A stretch of 18,653 nt of DNA from Candidatus Nanohalarchaeota archaeon (GTDB taxonomy: Archaea; EX4484-52): contig QMVB01000013.1 of assembly GCA_003660905.1 (NCBI GenBank), forward strand, positions 1-18,653, in the 5' to 3' direction. Shown piece by piece: positions 1-6,913 of the stretch. A program made the position numbers and the translations under genes. The number at the start of each line of letters is the position of its first letter. Position 1 is the first letter of the stretch. The notes under the pieces are model-generated. The model was not told where the DNA came from and did not search any database. It was given only the letters and a program-made list of their open reading frames with translations.

Positions 1-1732
1 AATCTGTTTCAAATAAGTAATTATCTGGATTCCATGCTGTTAATTTAGGTTCACTATAATCACTTGATGGAACCAACCATATTTTTGCTCCTGTACAATG
101 TGAATAAAAATCTGGAGCGCCACAATAGTTATGTTCGTTAATATCCATATTTGCATCAGGATAACTTGGTAAATTCATACCTATAGCTGCACTTCCACTA
201 ACAACTAAATTTCCATTACTATCTGAAGTTGCTTCAACTATCAATGCACCAGGATTATCTCCTCCCCAATTATTAAATCTATCAGGTTCATCTGCATAAT
301 ATATCAAAGAATATTGTGTATTTGTTTGAAGCCCGGTTGCTGTAAGTTCATATTCAAATTCTGGACCCATATCATTATATTCTAATGTTGCTTGTATTCC
401 ATCTCCAGTAATTGGTTGCCAAGTTGAATTTTTGTTTTCAAGAATTAAAATTGAATCCTCACCAGTAACTGATTCATCTTTACTACAAGGTATATTTGGC
501 AATCCAACCTCTTTTGTTCCAACAGGAGGCGTATCTTCAACAAAGACGCACTGGTGTTTTACCGACTCTTTGTTTCCAAGTTCATCTACACTGTAGTATT
601 CTATTATATGGCATGATTCTTCATTTTTGAAAAATGGTCTTGTATATTCAGTCCAGCCACAGTCATCCCATGCACTTGGCTGCCAAGTCATACATACATT
701 ATAATCTTCACAAAATCCCTGAAGCCCATGAGGTCCTTTATACACATTCCTGTAATATGTAGTCATATTGCTTATATTGCATCCATGACCTGTTGGGTCA
801 GGATCATTTGCAACAAGTGTTACAGGAGTATGTGTAGTAATCCAGTGAGGGTATTGGTCTTCAATAATAGTGTAAGGGAAATGAGGGTCGCCATAAGTCT
901 TGGTTGTTTTCGGGGGGGTGTCATCAACCCTGAATTTTTCTATGTCTGTGACATTATTGCCTGCGATATCATAGCAGGTAACATTTAAAACATGAAGTGA
1001 GTCTTCATCAAAAGTCATTATATAATTCCAGAAAGTTTCTCCATTTAAGTCCTGATATATTTTTTGTACCGGAGATTCTCCGTCAACAGTATAAGTAATT
1101 TCACAGAAGTCAAGTCCGCTTATTCCGCACACACCCAGTTCCTCAACAGTAATATTTATTTGGGTGTTTTGCCTTACCCAGCATACCTCACCATCTCCGG
1201 GCGGGCAGGGACCTGATTGCGGCCCAATTATTTCTTTTGTTATGTTTGGTGCTAAGTCGTCAACGCTTGTAGTATCATTAAGATATTGAATTGAACCCTG
1301 GTTTGGAAATGTTATGTCTCTTGTTTCAAACTGCCAAGTCCAGTTACATCCGTTTTGTGGTGTTGTTGCAGAAAAAGTGAAATATTCTGACCCGCCGACA
1401 GGTATGGTATTCACACCTTGAGGGTACCCATAATAATTACATATTCCTGGAGCCGGTTCAGATAAAATCCATCCTAATTTTTGATTACAGGTGAAATTTG
1501 TGTAATTATCATTTCTGTAAATTCTAACTTCTCCAATTGCATGAGTGCTACTAGCATTATTGTAAAATGTAACGGTATAATCCATACTCTGTCCCGCAGC
1601 AGACCACTCCGGTTCTAAATCCGCCGTACTCGTATGCGTTGCAAAACCAACAGAAGCCAAAACCAATATTGCTGTCAAAAATACAGCAGAAAGATTCGTC
1701 ATTTTTCTTGTAAAAAATTTTTCCCCCTCCAT
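1..1732 (-). CDS. Secreted Cys-rich repeat surface protein, N-terminal 577 codons (partial)
   Basis: The minus strand is open from an ATG at 1732 to the window edge, so the C-terminus is missing. The N-terminus has a basic stretch, a hydrophobic segment (about residues 13-30) and a likely signal-peptidase site near VGFA-T, so export is expected. The rest is rich in Asn, Thr, Cys, Trp and Tyr with many N-x-S/T sequons, typical of archaeal extracellular proteins. A linker recurs three times, VDDLAPNITKEIIGP (157-171), VDDTPPKTTKTYGDP (269-283) and VEDTPPVGTKEVGLP (398-412), marking Ig-like beta modules of about 110-130 residues with paired cysteines. A second in-frame ATG at 1702 would also leave a signal peptide. 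ATG 1732 is preferred because a TATA box lies about 28 nt upstream, implying a leaderless transcript. No enzymatic motif is visible; an adhesin or S-layer-like role is inference. Confidence 0.8.
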   Translation of the reverse strand, partial: MEGEKFFTRKMTNLSAVFLTAILVLASVGFATHTSTADLEPEWSAAGQSMDYTVTFYNNASSTHAIGEVRIYRNDNYTNFTCNQKLGWILSEPAPGICNYYGYPQGVNTIPVGGSEYFTFSATTPQNGCNWTWQFETRDITFPNQGSIQYLNDTTSVDDLAPNITKEIIGPQSGPCPPGDGEVCWVRQNTQINITVEELGVCGISGLDFCEITYTVDGESPVQKIYQDLNGETFWNYIMTFDEDSLHVLNVTCYDIAGNNVTDIEKFRVDDTPPKTTKTYGDPHFPYTIIEDQYPHWITTHTPVTLVANDPDPTGHGCNISNMTTYYRNVYKGPHGLQGFCEDYNVCMTWQPSAWDDCGWTEYTRPFFKNEESCHIIEYYSVDELGNKESVKHQCVFVEDTPPVGTKEVGLPNIPCSKDESVTGEDSILILENKNSTWQPITGDGIQATLEYNDMGPEFEYELTATGLQTNTQYSLIYYADEPDRFNNWGGDNPGALIVEATSDSNGNLVVSGSAAIGMNLPSYPDANMDINEHNYCGAPDFYSHCTGAKIWLVPSSDYSEPKLTAWNPDNYLFETD

Positions 1733-2037
1733 ATTAACAGAAAAAGGGAAGATTAATTATAAATAGGTTTGTATTATTGTAATTGTTCCGTAATGGTTTC
1801 GTAATTGTTTTTGTTAATTTTTCATAATAATTATAAAAAAATACACTGGGTCATAGAACCCAAAAATAGCCCATCTAAGCTATATTTTAATACATATATA
1901 AATATATATAGAAATGCTTAAAAAGAGATTTCAGGAAAATAATTTTGGTTCATTTTAGAGAAGTTGTACCAAAATTCTTTATGCCAAAAATAAGCAAAAA
2001 ATTGTTTTAAAAAATTACGTTATAATTCTATGATATT
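1733..2037. other. AT-rich divergent intergenic region
   Basis: About 305 nt without a recognisable gene between the leftward surface protein gene and the rightward RHH gene. It holds the TATA box above and two small adjacent stem-loops: TGGGT (1847-1851) with ACCCA (1858-1862), and ATAGC (1866-1870) with GCTAT (1879-1883), the second followed by TATTTTAA. A TTATAAAAAA stretch lies near 1831-1840. These could belong to a short untranslated RNA or be chance in AT-rich DNA. A TTTTAAAAA at 2005-2013 is about 28 nt before the RHH start and is its likely TATA box. Confidence 0.35.
1756..1765 (-). promoter_or_regulatory. TATA box for the surface protein gene
   Basis: On the minus strand the sequence reads TATTTATAATT, centred about 28 nt before ATG 1732. 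This is the usual archaeal TATA spacing if transcription starts at or next to the start codon. Confidence 0.5.
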
Positions 2038-2166
2038 ATGAAAGTAATCCAGATAAGGCTTCCGATGAAACTTCTTGAAAAAATTGATGAATTAATAAAA
2101 GAAGACTATTATTCTTCGAGATCTGAATGCATAAGAGAAAAAATCAGGGAAAGCCTCAAAGAATAA
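2038..2166 (+). CDS. Small ribbon-helix-helix (CopG/Arc-type) DNA-binding protein, 42 aa
   Basis: The translation starts MKVIQIRLPMKLLEKIDELI and continues to residue 42, ending RESLKE. This is the compact RHH fold: a short beta strand (VIQIRLP, residues 3-9), helix A (LLEKIDELIKE), a turn with YSSRSE, and helix B (CIREKIRESL). The strand residues of such dimers contact the major groove, so this is probably a transcriptional regulator or antitoxin-like protein. The neighbours are not toxins: the next gene downstream is convergent. There is no Shine-Dalgarno sequence, and TTTTAAAAA about 28 nt upstream suggests leaderless expression. An alternative ATG at 2030 is closed by a stop after three codons. 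Its target cannot be read from the sequence. Confidence 0.75.
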   Translation: MKVIQIRLPMKLLEKIDELIKEDYYSSRSECIREKIRESLKE

Positions 2167-2319
2167 AAGAGAATATTCTGTTTAATGGAAGATGTTTCAA
2201 TCCTTGTTTTAATAGATTAAGAGTTATGTTTCATATAAATCGAGTCCACTTTAACCACCATTATTCTTATTAATTATACTCAACTTTTAACAGTGAGTCT
2301 CATATAAATGCATAGAAAA

Positions 2320-3015
2320 TTAATCCTGCAAACATAGAGAATGCCCTTTTTCTTTTAGCCACGCCCTGCGCTCTTTATAATCAGGCATCATATTCCTTAC
2401 TTTATCCCAAAATCTTTTCGAATGGTTTTTTTCTTCAATATGGCATAATTCATGAACTACCACATAATCTATTATATCCAAAGGCGCCATTATAAGCCGC
2501 CAGTTAAAGTTCAAATTATCTTTGCCGCTGCATGAGCCCCATCTCCTTTTGGCATTTGAGATGCTTATTTTCCTGTACCTGAGTCCGGAAACTGCTGAAA
2601 AAAAAGATGCCCTCTGGCAAAATTTATCGTATGCCTGCTTCCTGTACCATTTTGTAAAAACATCCCTTGCCTTATGCGCATGCCGGGCAGACAATATAAA
2701 ACTGCCGCTGTCAAAATAAAGCGGAGTTGAAGCATTGTCCATTATATACAGCTTGCATTGATTCCCGAGATAAAAAAAATATTCTCCTTCTGCAAATGCC
2801 CTGGGCTGTTTCTTGTCGCATCTCTCCCTTACAAGCTTCTGCTTTGCCAATATCCATTTTATTTTTTTGTCAACTGTTTTTTGAATATCCTTGTCAGAAG
2901 CGCGCATCGGAACCCGGACAATAAGGTCTGCCTCCGGGGTTATCTCCAGCCCGAAAGTCTTTCTCTTTGACCTTACTATCCTGCTGATTTCTGCATGCAT
3001 ATATTGTTTATGCAT
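2320..3015 (-). CDS. YgjP/DUF45-family zinc metallopeptidase-like protein
   Basis: A 231-aa protein matching the YgjP-like (DUF45, SprT-related) family in length and motif order. The zinc-binding HELCH is at residues 188-192, and the third ligand is probably His198 in NHSKRFW. The family marker RRWGSCS is at 157-163, and the N-terminal part has the beta-rich segment with FGLEITPEADLIVRVP. Family members are presumed cytoplasmic metalloproteases; in bacteria they are often linked to restriction or DNA-repair loci, and the substrate is unknown. It is followed by a convergent RHH gene and preceded by the decayed IS. Met1 (3015) is the longest start. Met6 (3000) is also possible, because a TTTATTAATA box lies about 26 nt upstream of it. 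Confidence 0.85.
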   Translation of the reverse strand: MHKQYMHAEISRIVRSKRKTFGLEITPEADLIVRVPMRASDKDIQKTVDKKIKWILAKQKLVRERCDKKQPRAFAEGEYFFYLGNQCKLYIMDNASTPLYFDSGSFILSARHAHKARDVFTKWYRKQAYDKFCQRASFFSAVSGLRYRKISISNAKRRWGSCSGKDNLNFNWRLIMAPLDIIDYVVVHELCHIEEKNHSKRFWDKVRNMMPDYKERRAWLKEKGHSLCLQD

Positions 3016-3031
3016 TGAATATTAATAAAGT

Positions 3032-3055
3032 TTACTAAACTTTTGCGTTTTTAAA
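3032..3055 (+). repeat. Left terminal inverted repeat of the IS remnant
   Basis: Pairs with 3376-3400 in inverted orientation. It shares the TTTTGCG core and TTACT tip, and contains the transposase stop codon. Confidence 0.6.
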
Positions 3056-3343
3056 CCCATCTATAATTAACAAAAAAACATCCTTACTTACAACACTTTC
3101 AATCAAATTGAGATACTTCTCAATTTGAAACCTTTTTTTCATAAAGTCCATAATTTCCCTAATCGTCCTTTTCACTCCGAATACAAAATATTCAAGTTTC
3201 ATAAGGCACAATATAGAACAGACGAGAAAGACAAAAGCCCAGTATCTAATGAACCCATATTCTTTTTCATCTGATAGTTCTTTAATGCCTAAATTGGACT
3301 TTAACTTTTTATGCATAACTTCGATATTCCATTTTTTTTGCAT
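3035..3343 (-). pseudogene. C-terminal fragment of a DDE (IS4-like) transposase
   Basis: The 102-residue frame begins in the equivalent of the C1 signature of IS4-type transposases (Y-x2-R-x3-E-x6-K). KKWNIEVMHKKLKSNLG has the catalytic-type Glu8 and Lys15 at the right spacing, with Lys4 in place of the Arg and no Tyr at the expected position. After it comes the usual hydrophobic stretch (RYWAFVFLVCSILCLM) and a basic tail. The first ATG is accidental: the frame stays open only about 11 codons upstream, and the two catalytic aspartate regions are missing. It cannot be an active transposase. It could have been kept by chance or act as a MITE-like passenger. It lies 19 nt before the YgjP-like gene on the same strand. 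Confidence 0.65.
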
Positions 3344-3375
3344 AATTGTAGGATAAAAGAAATGAAATATGTATT

Positions 3376-3400
3376 TTTAAAAAACGCAAAACTTAAGTAA
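3376..3400 (-). repeat. Right terminal inverted repeat of the IS remnant
   Basis: The reverse complement starts TTACTTAAGTTTTGCG, matching 14 of the first 16 bases of the left end. Confidence 0.6.
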
Positions 3401-3449
3401 TGTAATTGAATTGAGAGATAATGCATTTGCAACCTCTCCAAAACAAACA

Positions 3450-3457
3450 TTTATAAG
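3450..3457 (+). promoter_or_regulatory. TATA box of the uL23-eL34-ubiA cluster
   Basis: TTTATAAG, centred about 25 nt before ATG 3478 and preceded by an A/C-rich BRE-like stretch. The spacing predicts a leaderless or nearly leaderless mRNA; there is no Shine-Dalgarno sequence. Confidence 0.6.
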
Positions 3458-3477
3458 CTTAATCCAAAATACCACCT

Positions 3478-3765
3478 ATGGGAAAAGCAGATATAAAGGA
3501 CAAAATAGAAAGTCTGGAAATAATAAAATGCCCTTATATGACAGAAAAAATGACAAAGAATATTGAATTGACAAACACTCTGCCATTCATAGTTAAAAGA
3601 ACTGCCAATAAACCGGACATAAAAAGAGCAGTGGAACTTATGTTTGATGTAAAAGTTGAAAAAGTAAACACAAATGTATCAGCAAAGGGGCAAAAAAAAG
3701 CAATTGTAAAGCTTAAGTCGAATTACAGCGCTTTTGACATTGCTTCAAATATGGGGATGATATAA
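3478..3765 (+). CDS. rpl23: Large-subunit ribosomal protein uL23
   Basis: A 95-aa protein of the uL23 family, which binds 23S rRNA domain III at the peptide exit tunnel and docks SRP and chaperones. Recognisable segments are the PYMTEKMTKNIE helix near residues 19-30, the PFIVKRTANKPDIKRAVE strand-helix near 36-53, and the FDVKVEKVNT strand near 55-64. The length is normal for archaeal L23. In most archaea it sits between L4 and L2 in the S10 operon. Here it stands apart, with eL34 following after 4 nt. The start is fixed by the TATA box 25 nt upstream. Confidence 0.93.
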   Translation: MGKADIKDKIESLEIIKCPYMTEKMTKNIELTNTLPFIVKRTANKPDIKRAVELMFDVKVEKVNTNVSAKGQKKAIVKLKSNYSAFDIASNMGMI

Positions 3766-3769
3766 TAAT

Positions 3770-4072
3770 ATGGAAACAAGATTTCGTTCAGGAACATACA
3801 AGAAAATCAAGGTCAGGTTGCCTTCAGGAAGACGCACAATGCATTTTGTGAAAAGAAAAGTCGGTCCTGCTCTTTGCGCTGTTTGCAAAACCAAGCTTCC
3901 CGGCGTTGCTTCTGAAAGGGCAGCTAAAATGAGAAAGATTTCCATGGCAAAAAAAACTGTTTCGCGCGCTTATGGCGGATATATGTGCGCAAAATGCCTT
4001 CGGAACAAAATAAAACAAGAATATATTTCAGGCAGTTCTATTAAAAAAGAAAATGATATCAAAAAAGATTAA
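3770..4072 (+). CDS. rpl34e: Large-subunit ribosomal protein eL34
   Basis: A 100-aa archaeal/eukaryotic eL34, a zinc-ribbon protein of the large subunit. The basic N-terminus METRFRSGTYKKIKVRLPSG is typical. The zinc ligands are probably Cys36 and Cys39 (CAVC) with Cys73 and Cys76 (CAKC). About 15 Lys-rich residues after the last strand form a C-terminal extension that overlaps the next gene. It begins 4 nt after the uL23 stop and overlaps the ubiA start by 20 nt, so all three are probably one transcript. Linkage to uL23 is unusual; in many archaea eL34 is near adk, cmk and L14e. Confidence 0.93.
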   Translation: METRFRSGTYKKIKVRLPSGRRTMHFVKRKVGPALCAVCKTKLPGVASERAAKMRKISMAKKTVSRAYGGYMCAKCLRNKIKQEYISGSSIKKENDIKKD

Positions 4073-4901
4073 TGGTTTTCTGTCGCTTTTAAGACCAATA
4101 AATTGTTTTATTTCTTTCTTCAGCGTTTTTGCAATCATTTTTGTGCTGGCAAAAATAACTGCTGTGGCTTTTTTGCCGATTCTTTTTGAATCTATTTTTG
4201 CGGCTTTTGCAGTATCCTTAGTTACTGGTGGAGGCAATGCGATAAACGATTATTATGATATCGAAATCGACAAAATCAACAAGCCGTCCCGTCCCATTCC
4301 TTCAAAAATAATAACAAGAAAGCAGGCGCTTCATTTTGCTATTGCTCTTTTTTCACTTGGCTTGCTTTTTGCTTTTTTTGTAAATTTTTATGCTTTTTTG
4401 ATTGCTTTGTTTAATACTGCGGTTTTGATTAAGTATTCGAAAATAAAGCAAAAGACAATGCTTGGAAATTTTATTGTTGCTTATTTGTGCGGAAGTGTTT
4501 TTTTGTTCTCCGGAACCATTTTGATGGCGGAATTTGAGTTGATTGCTCTTTTTTTTATGCTTGCCTTTTTTCTTATGCTCGGAAGGGAAATTACAAAGGA
4601 TATTGAAGACATTGAAGGGGATACAGGAATAAAAAAAACAACAGCGACGCAATTTAGCGCCAAGCACGCAGGGGCATTGAGCGCCCTGACGCTTGCATCA
4701 GCCATCATTGTGAGCCTGATTTCAATATATTATTTTGCCGGGAAAATATATATTTTGGCAATATTTTTTGCAGACACAATTTTGTTTTATTGCATCATAA
4801 GACTGCTTTTTAATCCGATAAAATATGCATCAGAATGCCAGCGCTTAGAAAAGCTCGCAGTGGTAATAATGCTTGCAGGAATATTTGTATGCTCTTTGTA
4901 A
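4053..4901 (+). CDS. UbiA-family prenyltransferase, probable digeranylgeranylglyceryl phosphate synthase
   Basis: A 282-aa integral membrane protein with about eight or nine hydrophobic segments. It carries both aspartate-rich motifs of the UbiA superfamily. The first is NDYYDIEIDKINKPSRPIPS at residues 65-84, with Asp66, Asp69 and Asp73. The second is REITKDIEDIEGD at 178-190. These bind the Mg-diphosphate of the prenyl donor. In archaea the common member is DGGGP synthase, which attaches the second geranylgeranyl chain to GGGP in ether-lipid synthesis, and the motif spacing fits. Other UbiA activities cannot be excluded. The start at 4053 lies inside the eL34 gene. Because of this overlap, expression depends on the ribosomal-protein transcript. 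Confidence 0.85.
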   Translation: MISKKINGFLSLLRPINCFISFFSVFAIIFVLAKITAVAFLPILFESIFAAFAVSLVTGGGNAINDYYDIEIDKINKPSRPIPSKIITRKQALHFAIALFSLGLLFAFFVNFYAFLIALFNTAVLIKYSKIKQKTMLGNFIVAYLCGSVFLFSGTILMAEFELIALFFMLAFFLMLGREITKDIEDIEGDTGIKKTTATQFSAKHAGALSALTLASAIIVSLISIYYFAGKIYILAIFFADTILFYCIIRLLFNPIKYASECQRLEKLAVVIMLAGIFVCSL

Positions 4902-4995
4902 TGCCTATTTTTTGACTTCTTTTTCGAATAAAGTGCATTTTGCGTCAGGAACTTTAGTTACGACAAAAAGAGTTTTGCTATAATAATTTGCAAAA

Positions 4996-6198
4996 TTATT
5001 TTCCTGTTTTATCAAGAAGTTCATTGTCATCTGAATCCAGGGACTCTTCCTGCGATTCTTTGTTTGTGTTCTCTTCTTCATCGTTCGTATAATCTCTTTT
5101 TCTCTCAAATTCCTTTTCAACATCTTCTATTTCATCAAGAAGTGCGTCATCTTTTGTAATTTCAGGTTCCTCACCGATTTCTTCACTTTTTTCTTCACTT
5201 TCAACCGGTTCTTCTTCCACAACAGGAGATGAGTTCATTAATTCCTTTGCCTTTTTCCTGAATTCAGAAAGCAGGTCTTTTTTTGATTTTTTCCTGCTTT
5301 TTATTTCTTCCGGCGGTTTTTTTTCCATAACAGGCGGTGCATTTAGTATTTCTTCCTCAATCTGTTCCAGTTCTTCTTCATCAGGTTCCTGCTTGATTTC
5401 AGCTTCATTGATTAATTCGGGCTCAATAGAATCTATTTCCGGTTCAGGCGTTTTTATCTTTGTATTTTCTTTTTTCAGATCTGCTATGGATTTTGTTAAG
5501 TTTTCAACTGTTTTTTCAAGTGAACTGATTTTCCTGCCTAATTCTGCATTCACTGCCGGAATGTTTCCATCTTCATTCCATTCAGGGTTCTTGTTTTTTA
5601 CATTGTCGATGATAAATGTTTTCAGGTTGTTGAATTTATCATCCATATTTAAAATCTGTTTTTCCATTGACTTGTTTTCTTCCTTTATATCCATTAGGTC
5701 TTTCATCTGCATATTAAAATCGTTTATTTTGATTATCCCTTTATTTAGGTAGGATATCATTTTTTCACATATTTTCAGCCTGTTTTCTAATTTTTCCTCG
5801 CTTTCTCCTCTACCTTCACCATCGTGCAGGGAGGTTGCCTGTTTCAAAGATTCAATTTGCCTGTTTGTTTCATCTATCTGCTTTCTAAGAAAAGATATTT
5901 CCTCCTGACTGCCTTCAGGCGCTTCATCAACGATTTGATTTATGTTTTTTGCAGAAATTTGCGCAGCATTTCTCTTTTTGTCTATTTTTTGCTTTAATCC
6001 TTCTGTCGCGCAGAGCGTCATTTCCTCAAGAAGCTTCAGATGCTCTTCAAGTTCGGCAATCCGGTTTTCCATTGATTCTTGACTGTCCTGGAGGTGAATA
6101 ATATCCAGTTTTACAAGGAGATTAATATCTTCAAGAGAACTTATTCGGGCATTAACCTCAGGATCATTAGAAGATTCATTGGTTTTTTTATTTTCCAT
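4996..6198 (-). CDS. Acidic coiled-coil protein of unknown function
   Basis: A 400-aa protein that I do not recognise. There is no signal peptide or membrane segment. Residues about 20-90 and 95-250 are long predicted coiled coils with heptad-like Leu/Ile spacing (for example ENRIAELEEHLKLLEEM and ISSLEKTVENLTKSIADLKK). Residues about 255-400 are very acidic and low-complexity (many E/D runs), interrupted by a short basic patch (KSRKKSKKDLLSEFRKKAKE). The coiled-coil plus acidic-tail layout resembles archaeal cytoplasmic scaffold proteins such as FlaC/E-type archaellum accessories, but only in general character. It is divergently oriented from the pilin genes, with about 150 nt between the two start codons, so a surface-appendage role is suggested only by neighbourhood. 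Confidence 0.75.
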   Translation of the reverse strand: MENKKTNESSNDPEVNARISSLEDINLLVKLDIIHLQDSQESMENRIAELEEHLKLLEEMTLCATEGLKQKIDKKRNAAQISAKNINQIVDEAPEGSQEEISFLRKQIDETNRQIESLKQATSLHDGEGRGESEEKLENRLKICEKMISYLNKGIIKINDFNMQMKDLMDIKEENKSMEKQILNMDDKFNNLKTFIIDNVKNKNPEWNEDGNIPAVNAELGRKISSLEKTVENLTKSIADLKKENTKIKTPEPEIDSIEPELINEAEIKQEPDEEELEQIEEEILNAPPVMEKKPPEEIKSRKKSKKDLLSEFRKKAKELMNSSPVVEEEPVESEEKSEEIGEEPEITKDDALLDEIEDVEKEFERKRDYTNDEEENTNKESQEESLDSDDNELLDKTGK

Positions 6199-6224
6199 AT
6201 ACTATTAATATTTGAAACTTAACA

Positions 6225-6233
6225 TTTATATAA
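6225..6233 (-). promoter_or_regulatory. TATA box for the coiled-coil protein
   Basis: Minus-strand TTATATAAA, centred about 31 nt upstream of ATG 6198. It implies a leader of only a few nucleotides. Confidence 0.5.
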
Positions 6234-6290
6234 TTTATTAGACATTGAAATATTATCTCTTGAGCTGTTATTATTTTCCTATGAGCCGAA

Positions 6291-6332
6291 AACTATATAT
6301 ATGTTTCGTTCATATAATAGGTATAAAATAAA
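6291..6332 (+). promoter_or_regulatory. TATA-like elements upstream of the pilin genes
   Basis: Three A/T boxes occur in a row: ACTATATATATG (6292-6303), CATATAATAG (6311-6320) and GGTATAAAATAAA (6320-6332). The last is about 26 nt before ATG 6352, the best-supported spacing for a leaderless start. The others could serve alternative transcription starts. Confidence 0.45.
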
Positions 6333-6351
6333 ATAAAATAATGTGATTAAA

Positions 6352-6879
6352 ATGGAAGTAAATAGAAAAGCAGTGACACCGGTTATAGCGGTGGTATTAT
6401 TATTGATGATGACGGTGGCAGTCGGCGGGGTTGCCTTTATGTGGATAACCAAAATGCAGAAAGGCATGCAGGATGACATTACTGAGCAGCAGGAAGCGAT
6501 GACCAAGAAGGCGAGTGCAAGTTTAGTAATAGATAGTGCCTGGTCAACTGCTGCTGCAGCACAAACACACATTCTTATAAGGAACAATGGGCAATATACT
6601 TTTACCAGTAGTGAAATAGATAATATGCAGGTATTCCTTGATGGCGTTCCAATAGGAGCGTTGAGCACCGTATTTGATGATGCTACAGTAAGTAATCCGT
6701 GCATAGGCAATGCTCTTGCTCCGGGAGAGAGTTGCGAGGCTGTAGACGATGCAATAGGTAATGTTGATTGGACAGGTGGTTCAGGATGGGAATTCAGAAT
6801 TGAATTGATAGAGGCAGAAACAGAAGCAAGAGCATCAAAATCATGCAGGATGAGTTCTGATTCGCAACTTGCATGTTAA
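6352..6879 (+). CDS. Type IV pilin-like protein with class III signal peptide (pilin paralogue 1)
   Basis: A 175-aa protein. The N-terminus MEVNRKAVTPVIAVVLLLMM is the archaeal pilin pattern: short basic leader, then a hydrophobic helix. Cleavage by a PibD/EppA-like peptidase is expected after RKA, before VTPVIAVV. After the helix comes a polar spacer (KMQKGMQDDITEQQEAMTKK) and a beta-rich head with four cysteines in the C-terminal part (NPCIGN, GESCEA, KSCRM and the terminal Cys). They are well placed for two disulfides. ATG 6352 is chosen over GTG 6343 because it gives a conventional start and fits the TATA spacing. It is followed by a closely related paralogue after 34 nt. No assembly ATPase or platform protein lies in this window. 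Confidence 0.85.
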   Translation: MEVNRKAVTPVIAVVLLLMMTVAVGGVAFMWITKMQKGMQDDITEQQEAMTKKASASLVIDSAWSTAAAAQTHILIRNNGQYTFTSSEIDNMQVFLDGVPIGALSTVFDDATVSNPCIGNALAPGESCEAVDDAIGNVDWTGGSGWEFRIELIEAETEARASKSCRMSSDSQLAC

Positions 6880-6913
6880 ACTTTATTTATTTATTTATTT
6901 TTAATTATAAATA

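Larger units (their letters stand above)
3032..3400. mobile_element. Decayed insertion-sequence remnant (about 369 bp) with terminal inverted repeats
   Basis: The ends are imperfect inverted repeats: left 3032-3055 reads TTACTAAACTTTTGCG then T5AAA, and right 3376-3400 reads inward as TTACTTAAGTTTTGCG then T6AAA. They differ by two substitutions and one indel over about 25 nt. Between them lies only the C-terminal tail of a DDE transposase, whose stop codon sits inside the left repeat, as is common in compact ISs. A complete element would be over 1 kb, so most of the transposase has been deleted. I see no convincing target-site duplication. Confidence 0.6.

Noticed and set aside
728..988. Plus-strand 86-aa frame
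   Set aside because: It lies antisense to the secreted protein gene, whose minus-strand frame is continuous with a signal peptide and Cys/Thr-rich composition.
2194..2220. CRISPR-repeat-like string starting GTTTCAATCCTTGTTTTAAT
   Set aside because: Only one copy is present, with no spacer-repeat periodicity and no cas genes in the window.
6343..6351. GTG 6343 as the pilin 1 start
   Set aside because: ATG 6352 is 9 nt downstream, fits the TATA spacing and gives a standard short leader. The GTG would add only three residues.
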